Assembly (NCBI GenBank): GCA_014706295.1
Contig: JACSVZ010000001.1
Location: 80,598,237 to 80,662,236 of the forward strand
Direction of reading: 5' to 3'
DNA from: Lycocorax pyrrhopterus obiensis
Taxonomy: Eukaryota > Chordata > Aves > Passeriformes > Paradisaeidae
Length of the DNA stretch: 64,000 nucleotides
The position numbers and the translations under genes were made by a program. Shown in pieces: positions 25,839 to 36,900 of this stretch; the first letter of the stretch is position 1; the number at the start of each line of letters is the position of its first letter. Below the pieces are notes generated by a model, which was not told the DNA's origin, searched no databases, and worked only from the letters and a program-made list of their open reading frames with translations.

Positions 25839-27348
25839 ACTGTAGCATTCCGTGGAGAACATGCCTGCCTTGGTGACTTGATCTTCCGTTCATTTTGTTG
25901 CTTAACTCTGTTCCTGCCGGTGCTGCAGCCCAACACGGATGCTGTCCTTCAACACATGTATCAGGGCACAGCTGGCACAGGGCTGCCTGGACCAGGCAGG
26001 CAATGGTAAACTCATTGCTTTACACTTTCTGTGATGCTTCATGATCTCTGTGGCAGGCTGTGTCACCTGGTCCGGCAGCAGTGATGTCTTGGGGCCCTTT
26101 GGAGCCCTTGTTCTGGTTTCAGAGCCACTGTCCAGCTGAGGAGCAGGCCAGAGGAAATGAACTGTGCCAGAAGGTTCATACAAATAGCTGGATTTTTATT
26201 ACCAGTGTAATCACTTTGGCGGGCCAGTTTCTACAGTCAAAAGATACTTATGACTCAGTTTCTAAAACATCAGGCACATTAGCTACCCTAGAAGGGAAGT
26301 ACCAAATAATTTCCTTTCTTAATCGTGCATGTTTAAGTGAAAGGCTTTAATTTTATATGTATACAGAGAAAAAAAGTTCTGCACAGACTTTGCCCAGGTG
26401 TTTTTGAACAGAACAGGAGACCCCAATTTTAATGTTTACAAAACAGGAAGATGAAATGGTTTAGAGTATCTGTTTTTGTCAGCTCAAATGGATGATTTTG
26501 AGAAGGAAGTTTCGTTTGTTGCTATGATGTAAATTCTATTAGGGCTCATTCCTTCATTTCTACTTCATGTGTGTGCTTTCAAATGACTGAGGAAAACAAA
26601 GAAATTACTGAGAAACATCCAAGAAACTTTAACATATTTGACTGGACATCAGTGCAGGACACATTTAAGCTACAGTAAGAGTGTAGCACAGTAAAATTTC
26701 CTACCTTTGAACGTACTTTAAAATACAGAAGTGGAAAAAAGAAAACAAAAAAAACCCAAAACAGCAACTTGAATTTACATTCAAAATCAAATTTGTGTAA
26801 ACAGTTTCACAAAGGTGTTTGTTCTGGAATTCCTCTGCAAGAGTTATAGCAGGCATGAGCAGGCAAGAATGAACAAAATCTAACTAAAAATGAGCTATAA
26901 ACATTCAAGTATCACTAAACATGGCCTGATTCTGTCTGTCTGCCTCGCAGAGCACAGAGATCATCCTCCTGATGGCTTCATTACAGGTATGGAGAGAGGT
27001 GCTGCTCAGTGCAAAGAAGAGGTACAGAATCAGGACCATAACAAGCAGCAATTACAAAGTCAATTAATCTCTTGGAGGTTGCTCAGGGCTAGATTTTTAG
27101 AGATAAATAAAAGCTGTTAGAAACTAACAGCAGGAGCACTGCTGAACCCATCAGGTTCTAAGATTTATTTGTAGGTCTTCAAAAATCTGTCCCCGGTGCA
27201 CAATTTCCTCATTTAACAGGGGGAAAAAAAGGGAGAATCACTTGAATGGCAGTGAATTCATTGAGCCAGACTTTGGGAAACTTCAGGGACTTGGAGATTA
27301 GCACCTGCTCCTTCAGAAGCTGACAACTTTAGCCAGTCCCTGGTGGTG
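25839..27348. other. Intergenic / distal HEPHL1 3' region
   Basis: No coding feature is recognised. The minus strand has AATAAA at 27164-27169, a secondary candidate poly(A) signal for HEPHL1. Confidence 0.5.
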
Positions 27349-27354
27349 TTTATT
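27349..27354 (-). terminator. Candidate HEPHL1 poly(A) signal
   Basis: The plus strand reads tttatt, so AATAAA lies on the gene strand about 410 bp past the HEPHL1 stop codon. It is the nearest canonical hexamer that I see; another lies at 27164-27169. Use is not shown. Confidence 0.4.
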
Positions 27355-27644
27355 TCCTAGTGTGAACCCTGTGTTTCCGCACAGAGCACATGGATGCCAT
27401 GCTGCCTGCTCCTTACTCCTGTGGGAACCCTATGGATGCCAAGACGTGTGCTGCTCTGCTCAGCTGCTCAGATTGGATCTTGGACAAAGCTCAGCTGAAC
27501 TCCAGAGGAGTGGAAATGGTGATGGGTGGTACATGGCTCTTGGAGCTGGGCCCTACAGCTCATGTTCACTCTTGTGAGCACCGGCCACGGGGTAGGACTG
27601 TCAGCATATGCCCTGCTCCAGTTTTATTAGCAGCATGTTGCCTT

Positions 27645-27719
27645 GGCAGTATTAGGTTAATGGTTGGACTCAATGATCTTAGAGGTATTTTCCAACCTTA
27701 ATGATTTTATGATTCTATG
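27645..27719 (+). repeat. CR1 3'-end fragment in HEPHL1 3' UTR
   Basis: The sequence ggttggactcaatgatctta, then 'ttttccaacctta', then 'gattctatg' is the classic CR1 3' terminus in plus orientation. It starts 47 bp downstream of the HEPHL1 stop codon and is antisense to that gene, so it should lie in the 3' UTR. Confidence 0.85.
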
Positions 27720-27765
27720 TCGTGAAATCCAGTGAGTCCCTGTGAACGATATTAAAAGTGGGGAT

Positions 27766-27968
27766 TTACAGGGAATCTGGCAGAAATGGACTTTTATCAT
27801 GCAGAGCTGTGTAATGGATTCTATTTCCTTGGTGGGTGATGAAGCAGAAGAAGATTAATGCTGTTGACAGTAGAACAAGTCCAATGAAAAAAAAAGCTGC
27901 GAGTATCAGGCTGGCTTCTCCAGGACTCAAAGTTTTGCCAAAAAAATTGCCCACTTTGTTGTCATAAT
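27766..27968 (-). CDS. HEPHL1: HEPHL1 exon 20 (membrane anchor and stop)
   Basis: The exon encodes [17 protein letters not shown], the hydrophobic span [20 protein letters not shown], and a short basic-to-acidic tail ending LPDSL, stop TAA. Acceptor cttttaacag. Type I topology puts the ferroxidase domains outside the cell. Confidence 0.93.
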
Positions 27969-30900
27969 CTGTTAAAAGAGAGTAGTTAATGAGAAATCTA
28001 TGCATGAATCTGAAGAGTTTTAAACGGCATTTTAAAAAATCCTTACCCTTTGCAGTGGTTCTATTTGTTGCAGTAGTTGTATTGTATGCTCCAGTTGTGT
28101 GTCCTCCTTCTGAAGGAACTTCCCACTCTCTTCTCTCTTCTCAGAGATGAAAAAAGCATAGTTGAGTTGAAAGCCTTAATAAATAATTTTTTCTCTTTTG
28201 AAAAAGTAGAGTTGACTTTATTTCATTATTTCTACCTTGTTGATCTGAACAGAAATTGTGATTAGATCATCACAGCTGTTCCTCTGGGCAGCTCCATGGG
28301 CAACATCCCCCTTCTCTGTAGGCATCTCTGTTACTCCACTACTTACTGTAGTGATAGGACAAGGAGTAACTTTTAAACTGAAAGAGGGCAGATTTAGATG
28401 GGACTTAAGGAATAAGTTTTTTGTTATGAGGGTGGTGAGGCACTGGAACAGGTTGCCCAGGGAAGTTGTGGATGCCCCATCCCTGGCAGTGTTCAAGGCC
28501 AGGCTGGATGGGGCCTTGAACAACCTGGTATAGCAGAAAGTGTCCCTGTCCATGGCAGAAGGGTCGGAACTAGATGATCTTTGAGGTCCCTTCCAAACCA
28601 AACCATTTCATGATTCACTTCTGCATTTGCTTGTCCATTTGAAATCTCACAGTCCACATGAATACGTGGACTCAAATAAACTCATCATATCCAAGGAAGG
28701 AGTACTTTGGCTACATTTGGCGTCTACATTTGTCATCATGCTGCTACAGGGTTATAGGTATGAGGTGTGCCTGCTGGCACTATTCCAACCCTTGTAGAGG
28801 AGTGTAGCCAGCACAGTGGGGACCTAGGCAGGAGATGCTGGATCCAGATGTTTAGTGAAGCTATGTGATGTGGAGAGGCTCACAAAACACTTTTGGCTTC
28901 ACTCACATGTGCTGGAAGAGACAAGCACCACTCAAAAAGTTTGCCAACTTTTCTTAGTCAAGAGATCACCTGTTTCTTGGACAAGATGAACAACCATTTT
29001 GTGGAGCTCCTTTTATCTCAGCTGGTGTCTGCCTATGCAGGGAGGAGCCCCAATAGCTCTGTGAGTCATCAGGGGTCACAGGAAGGAACCAGCACCATGC
29101 CAGGCTGTAGGCCCTCCCACACAGTGTGGCAAAAAGGCTGAAAAACAGCTCTGCAGATGTTTTCTGCACCACCTTTAAATGACAAATGGTCCCTAGGCTG
29201 CCACTGTCTCAGAAGGGCACTTGTGAAGCACCAACTGCTTTCAAGTTGCAGCAAAGTTCACCAAAGATTGCTGCCTTTGCCGTGTCATTAGGGGTGTTTG
29301 TCCTTTCTCTTATCACCGCTAACTGGCCTTGGCAGTACAGGTGCTTCCCACCGGTGCACAGGTGAGCTCTCTTCCTTTCCACCTTGCCTTCCATCCAGTT
29401 GTGCTGCAATACAGGACCTCTGAGTCCTAGGATGTTGCTGATACTGCACCTGATTTATTGATGGTATAGGTTGTCTCCATGCCAGCGTGGATGTGATCGG
29501 CCACATGACAGTGCAGAAGCCACGTTCCAGGGTTTTCTGCTACGAGTTCAACTGTCTGGAAAGTCCCAGGGAAAAGGTCATATACGTCTCCTCTGTGGTC
29601 CTTATCTGTCTGTGGCAAAGCAAAACCAGAATTGTGAGAATCATGCCTCAAATACCCCCCCGCCACAGCGCTGAAATAGTCCAGTTAGACTTCCAGCTCC
29701 TTAAGGCAGATCAAATGCTTCTCTTATATTTCTAGTGAGCATCATCCAGGGAAACTGAGGTCTGTGGACACCTCCCATTTAATCCATTAGATAACAAAAG
29801 CAGACCCCTCCTGATGACTCCAACTACTAGTTGAGCAAAGGTGTTTCTTTGAAAGATAGATTTTTCAGATAGTCCTGCCAGTGGCAAACTGTCACAGTGT
29901 AAAACCATACTCTAAGCTGGCATAACTCTCTCTAATTTCCTCCCTGTATCTTCCCTTATAGCTTCCCTGTATCTTCCCTTATAGCTATGGGTAAACACAT
30001 ATTCTAACCCACATAACCATGTCCTCTAATAGTGCCCTGTATTCATATTTCATAACAGGCTCAGAGTAATAGAAAGTTTGCAAGGACCTCATTCATTTCA
30101 TATTTCCTTCAAATGCAAAGCTCCCACCAACCTCAGCATCAGCCCAGGGCTCTGTACCCAAGTGACAAAACCAGGTTGGATATCTGGAAATTTTTTTTTT
30201 CTCATAAATTTCCCATCACGCTATAAAAGTTTTACTTTGATTTATTTTACCAACCTTGAAGATGAAGGTCTGTGCATGGAAGTGAACTGTGTGGATATCC
30301 ACTTCATCGCCCATTCCTATCAAATACCAGTTTGTCCTATCACCTTCATTCATCGTTAGACCTAAGAGACTGTTGTAAATCTTCCCATTGATTGCTGGAA
30401 GGATGACAAAATGGGAATGATTAATAACTGGCCGTGGTATGGGTGATGATAACCTCCACTTCACGCACCCTTTGCACTTTCAGGGGAGAGGGAGTGCTTG
30501 GGCAGAGGGGGGACAGGCATGTGCTGTCAGGACAAGTGCTGTCCATAGTGACCACTGCCAGTGCAGGGAGACAGTCATGCTTTTGTTTCGGTTTCCAAAT
30601 CATGTAAGTATACATCATCAAACATTTTTCTGCCTTGAAATGCATCAAACTGGACTTTTACTGGTTGAGACTGAACTCCTGAACAAACTGGATTTATGCT
30701 GAGAAGCTACATGGAAAAAGAGAATTGTTGCCTAAAATGGACACCAACTGTAGAAAGAAAAGTTTGCTTTGTCAGGGCTGTGTGTGTCCCCGTCCAGTCT
30801 GTTCTGCCTGGCTCCTGGGCTGGCTGCTACTACAGCCACAGTTTTCAAATGTCATCCTTATGCTCCTAAAAAACAAGCCTTGGAGGAACACAGCTCCCAA

Positions 30901-33900
30901 ATGACAGGGGAATTCTGGCAGGCCAGCCTCTTCCCAAGAGTGTAACAGTAAACTATCTTGTTAGAAAAATATCTTGGCTGGGCCTCGTGAAATCTTTTTG
31001 TTTCCAACATCACAGTTTATGAAGTTGTCACATGGTTGGGTAACTGCAGGCTAAGTCCAATGTCTTCCTAAAAGGGCTGTGAAAAATAAACCTCTTTCCT
31101 CTCGGCTGCTGCCGCCAAGTCCTACATACCATGCATGCAGTTGCCTTCTACAAAATTCTTAGTGGAATTAAAATCATCAGGATCCTTATGAAGGTATGTT
31201 TCAATATTTTCTTTCAAATACCAGGATTCATTTTCATCGAACACCATAAACAGAAGAGTAAATTCACGATCGATGTCTTTCCTTAGACCTCTTTCATCTA
31301 AAGTTCCTTTTCTGCAAACTACAAGAGGCCCAATCAGACCACTGTATGTGTCCTGAAATAAAATAAATACATGTGTTACAGATGTTCAGTTCATCCAGTT
31401 ACGAAATAGATAGATACAGATTAACTAAAGATTAAATTGCTTTTTCCTATCAGATGAAAAAAATCAGTCTGATTAAAAATTTCTTTCTCTGTGTGTCTCT
31501 CTGTTAATTTACCAAAGCAATGATCTCCAGTGGTCCCTTTCAACCTTATTCGTTCTGTGATTCTGTGATTTTGTATAATGTTTTGTCTTCACCCTAAATC
31601 CCTTCAACAATCCTTTAAGGAGGAAATCACGTTACTGTGGTGTATCTCTTGGGATTTAAGTAGATTAAATTACCCAGGCATGTACAACTGTTATCAGAAG
31701 ACAAAGCATCTAGCTCTGTAAATGGTTTCTCTAGCCTGTGGTCTTCTCCCAGCTGAGAAGCAGGATCCTTTCAGAAATATTACACAAGGCAGGACGTGTT
31801 AGCCAAAGCAATGCAAGCTTTAATGGCCACTTCTTGGTTACCTTAACAAAATTTGCTGTTGAATAATAAACCCAGGTGATACAGTTTGGATCTGTTTTGC
31901 CAGGACCGGATCGTTCTGGGACGTTCCACCTGTAGGTGTTTATTTCCCCTGAAACAGAGAGAGGACAATTTTACCTTGAGCAGCTGGGTATTAGAGGCTT
32001 TGAATAGTATCTAACTCAGACCTGCTACCCCCCCATCAAAAAGTTATCTGCGTCAAAACTACCTGTGGAAGCATGCAGCAATGGGATAGGGATATGATTC
32101 TGCCTTCCAGGAGGTCAGTGAGGTTCCAGTGGTGTAAATGAGGGCATATTGCCCAGGAAAAGACGACCTGCAAATGATACTGACAAAAGTGGCATCCCAC
32201 AGAAGGAAGTTCACAGACAAGACTCTTCATATTTCCCCTTGGCAAAACCTGTAGTAATCCAATGATCTTGGCTGCTGATGCTTAAGGTCAGTTGAGACAT
32301 TGAGAGTCAAACCCAGAAAATGTTTCTTGGACCTTCTCAATTGAAAAGAGCAAAAAGAAGTGGCAGTTGCCACTGGGATTTTGCAGAGGGTACTGCAGAA
32401 GTGTGTCAGCTGGGGGCCCAGATAGGAGAGCTGAATATGTACCAACCCGCTGTCTGGGAGCAGCAGGGGGGTTCTTTCATCTTCCAGATAAGACCTTGCT
32501 CCATAGCAACTACCAGAGAACCTCTGTCCCTTCCCAAATGTCATAATCTCTGCCTGAGCAGAAATTCCCTGACCTCTGATTTTAAAAAATCCCTAACAAA
32601 TGGATGAGGAAATTATCTGTCTGGGTGAGAATCAGTTCTCTCCACTGAACACAAACATCTGTGTTCAGATGAACTGCCTATGCTGTGTTTCCCTGGTTTG
32701 TTTTTTTGCTGGTACTGCAGGAAAGGGTAGGAGACCAAGATGTGGTCAACACCTTCTTGCCCTTTTAATTGGTGGAGAAATGTTGAATCAGGCATTATCT
32801 GTCCCAAAAGTCTTTCAGGGTGACAACAGCCAAGAGCATCGTGGGACATGCTATGAGTCAGGTGAAAACAAGGAAATCACAGAACCATGTTTTTAGTACA
32901 GCTACAACAGCTGCCAATAGCTGTGGGCATCTAGACAAGGAGAGTTTTCAAGCCTAAAGGGTTGGGAAGTGACTGAGCCTAGTTTTGTGTCACTGAGCCA
33001 CTACTCTGTTCGTGCATCATGCAGCAGTGGGTTTTATTGTGCAGCAATAACTACAAAAACAAAAAAATGGTGACTCTCAACTCTCATACAGTATGAGATG
33101 GGTCTCATGTAAGTACTGCAATATCATTTACTCTTGGAGGATAAGCACCATGTCATGGAGACAATAAGTCTATGTCAGGGAGACATAGGCCAGGGAAGAG
33201 TTTCTCATGCACCTGTATCTAACCTACATGTCATCACCTCTTTTTAGAGGGTGTGATCTGAGAAGGGGGGCTGGTCATGGTCCTCCACCCCTTCCTTGCT
33301 TTTTACTCCTCACCTCAGGATGTTTGGAGGCTGTAGATGGAAAAAATCTCCACCTTACTTAAAAGCTGACACATTTCAGAAGGCATTGGAGACCCATCTT
33401 TGAAGTGTAAATAAGGCATAACCCCTGAAGAGAGTGATAAACATGAGGAAAATTGATGTTTTCTCCCTTTTTTTCCTGTGGGTAAATGGAAGAATGGACA
33501 GGGAAGGAACAAAGCTGTGGCAGATGAGAGCTGGTTTAGCTTAGGCTGCTATGGATATGCTCTCTGCATCTATTTACCGTGTCCCCCACAGTTTCTTTGG
33601 GAGCTGGCAGTGCTCTCAGGAGTACGGTTTGTCAGGATGCAAATCTGTCTGATGACTGATTCAGGATATAGTAGAATTAGACAGTCTTTGGCTAGTTTGG
33701 GGTGAGCATTCCAGCCTGGCCTAGGAAGACAGACAGTGAGGATTTCTAGATTATGGTGGTGGGGACTGACGTGCCCAGAAATTTTTCTTGTTTTCAGGGA
33801 TTTGTTTTCTATGTTAACTGCTTTTTCCAAACTCCTAAGGAAAAGTCTGTTCTTAGATCTTCCTGAAGAACGCTTTTGTCTTACTCTCACAGACACCTTC

Positions 33901-36900
33901 CCTCATCTAACTCATCCCAAGCCTGCTCCCATGTGGACACAGGAGACAACAGGAGTGTCCCCGTTGTTACACCTCAGCTGCCAGCCTAACAGCATCAACG
34001 ACATCATGGAGCAAACAACAAAACAAGGGAATCATGTATAAATCAGTTCCTTTTTTCCCCTCCCCCATGTATTAACCACAGGTATACATTCATCAAACTC
34101 CAGCAAGGCAGATGGTGGCTCATATTTGGACACGAGTTTCTGTGTAATTGCACTGTACTGATACAGCTGCTCACAGGAAAGGAATTTCAGCTTGCAAAGA
34201 GCTTTATTACATCAAAATTTCTTTTCATTTGGTTTCACACTGAAGTTCACAAATACTGTGAAAAAAATTGCAAGGGTTTTAGGAAGCAAAGGTAGGTACA
34301 TTTTGGGTTGACTACAATGCCTGGGTTTGACTTCCTACTAGAATGTAAACCCAACAAAAAAAATTGAAGTTCAAAAAGTTTAACAGGAATTTTTGTATAT
34401 GAAAAACTATTTTCCTCGCTAGAAACCGAGGCATACTTGGTACGCTTTTCCAAAGATTGTTAATTTGCATGACAGCTACATTTTGCATTTTATGCCTGAC
34501 TCTGAATGCAAATGCCAATTCTGTGTAGCTTGAGAGAGGCAGAGTTAATATTACCACCTACAATTCTTACCTCTGAGTTTGAAAGTTTTTAAAACATTTT
34601 TGGAGTGTCAGTCTGGAGCCAAATGCAGCACTGGCTCACATTTCTCTTGCCATGATTATGGGCCTGGTTCTCCCTCTTTTGGAGGTTGTCCAGTGATATT
34701 ACATTCCTGTTTCTACCCGTGATAGGAACAAAGGTTCACTCTGCCCAAACATGTTCACTTGGTCAAGAACCTACATCTATAACAACTCAGAACTGTAGCT
34801 GAATAGACATTGAGCACATTATGCCTGGGAGAACGTATAGATATGGACAAGCTTGAAAGAGGGATTATCAATCATGTACTAAAATGCTTTTATATACAGC
34901 ATTTGTAGCTCAAAGAAAAGAAGAGGGGGGAAAAAAAAAAAAAAAGAGAGCCTTACCAGGGAGGGTAATTGGTGTCTCAGGCTCTTCTTCACAACCCACT
35001 TCTTCTATACCATGTGCACTTATTGAGTAAGGCCTGCTGGCTTTGTTCTTAAATACGATCAGTACAGAGTCACCGACCTCGGCATGGAGCAACGGCCCTA
35101 AATTCAAACAGAAGATGCCAGTGATTCATGCTGCTTTTCTGAATTCAACAGACTTTCAATTGCTGGGCCTAGGAGTGGAGCCAAGGTCTCTATCAAAACC
35201 CTTGGTCTTTTCTATTCTTCCAGGAAAGCCATCAAAATTGGTTTATCTCAGCTGATGAAAAGCTCCATATGTATAAACAATGTCTTTTTGGTCAATGAAG
35301 AGAATTGTTCACTCTGAAGACAGGTCTTTGGACAGCTGGTTTTTAAGGAAAATTCCTGAGGATGGTTTTTGAATCTTTCAAAATTTTATTTCTTAAGCTG
35401 GTAATTGCCACCTTTTCTTTTTTAACTTTTTTTTTTTTTTTTTAACTCATGTTCTTCAGAAAAGGAAATGGTAAGTATTTTCCTAGAGAAGTTTATCTCG
35501 GGGGAACAGTATGAAACTATGTCAGGGGAGGCTTAGTTTCAATAGTAGGAAAAGGTTCTTCCCCCAGAGGGTGGTTGGGCTCTGGAACAGGCTTCTCAGG
35601 GAAGTGGTCACAGCACCAAGCCTGACAGAGTTCAAGAAGTGCTTGGACAACGCTCTCAGGCACAGGATGTGACTCATGCAGGGCCAGGAGTTGGACTTCA
35701 ATGGTCTTCCAACTCATGATATTCTATAATTCTATGACTATTTTATGACCAGTTGTTGCCCGCTTTTCACCCCATAAAAAACATGAGCCGATGGTTATTT
35801 TATGATGGGTAAAATTATGTCTTGCCCAATTGCAGATACAAATCCAGCCCCTTAATGTTGTCTTAATCTTTTTACAAGAGTCTCCCCCATGTTACAAGCT
35901 CTGAAGCTAAGTTGAATCCTGGAATTGCAATTATAGCTCTCCTTAGGACATTCCTTATTCACATTCAAGAATGAATTTTTTAATTTGGAAAGCATCTTTA
36001 CACTCAGCAATTTAATAAATAGTGTTTAAAATCACTGACAACCTGGAATAGGCATCAGTGTTCCTTATTTTCCGTCTTAAAAAAGCTGAAAAACGTCTTA
36101 GTTTTCAGAAAGCAATCCTCTCACTGACCACAGGCTCGGTCTGTGAGACATGAGAGCTACTTGCCCAGGATTTCCAAGTGTTCCTCCTCTTCTGTCCTCT
36201 CTTTGCGCTGTGTGAAGTTGCCACTTGTGTACTCCCTGTAAACCACCTTCTTGTATTTTGAACCGATCAGGTCTTCTGCTTGGCTCAGAAAAACATGCCC
36301 ATAGCTGCAAAATAAAAAGGCAATAAAAGCACTAAACCTTACATATCAAAGAGCTAGTAACTGTTGTGTTATTCACAATAGATTTAATGAGAATATACAG
36401 CTTGATCCAATGTGCTGATTGATGTGAAGGCCTTGAGAGATGCCTGAGGTTTTAAACAGCAAATAGCAAGAGTGATAATCCTCACTGAATGCCCACCCTC
36501 TTCAAACAGGTAAAGCTGAGGATAAATTGCCCTCTCCAAGAACCTCTGCGAACACAAATTCTTCACCAGAGCGGTCAGAGCAGAGGTGAAGTGCTAGGTA
36601 AGAGTGGTTTCAGCTGCCCTCTCCAGCTGCATCATTCACTCCAATAAAAGATACTGCCTGACCCTGGAAACCTGAATCCTCCTATCATGATGGTGGCTTT
36701 CACTATCTTGGCTATCAGTCAGCCATGGGAAGATGATAAAAAAAGCTTGACCTTCTAAAACAAATGCCATCATCTGAGATAAAAGGGAGCTGCTTTACCC
36801 TTCCCTCTTGCTGCTGTGTACTGCACAGGTTGGATGCTTTCCCAGCATGACGATAAAGGGAGAAATATATTTTCCCTTCTGCACCTGGAAGGGGATGCTT

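Larger units (their letters stand above)
35098..36164 (-). other. HEPHL1 intron 13, GC-AG type
   Basis: This 1067-bp intron starts GCAAGT and ends gaatttag. It carries a CR1 copy (35517-35738) and a T run of 17 at about 35427-35443. Confidence 0.88.

Noticed and set aside
30254..30258. Alternative exon 17 donor AAG|GTTGGT with acceptor gccacag
   Set aside because: Also in frame, but it replaces the family wording KVDKD by KTDKD and uses a weaker donor; the phase-1 pair was preferred.
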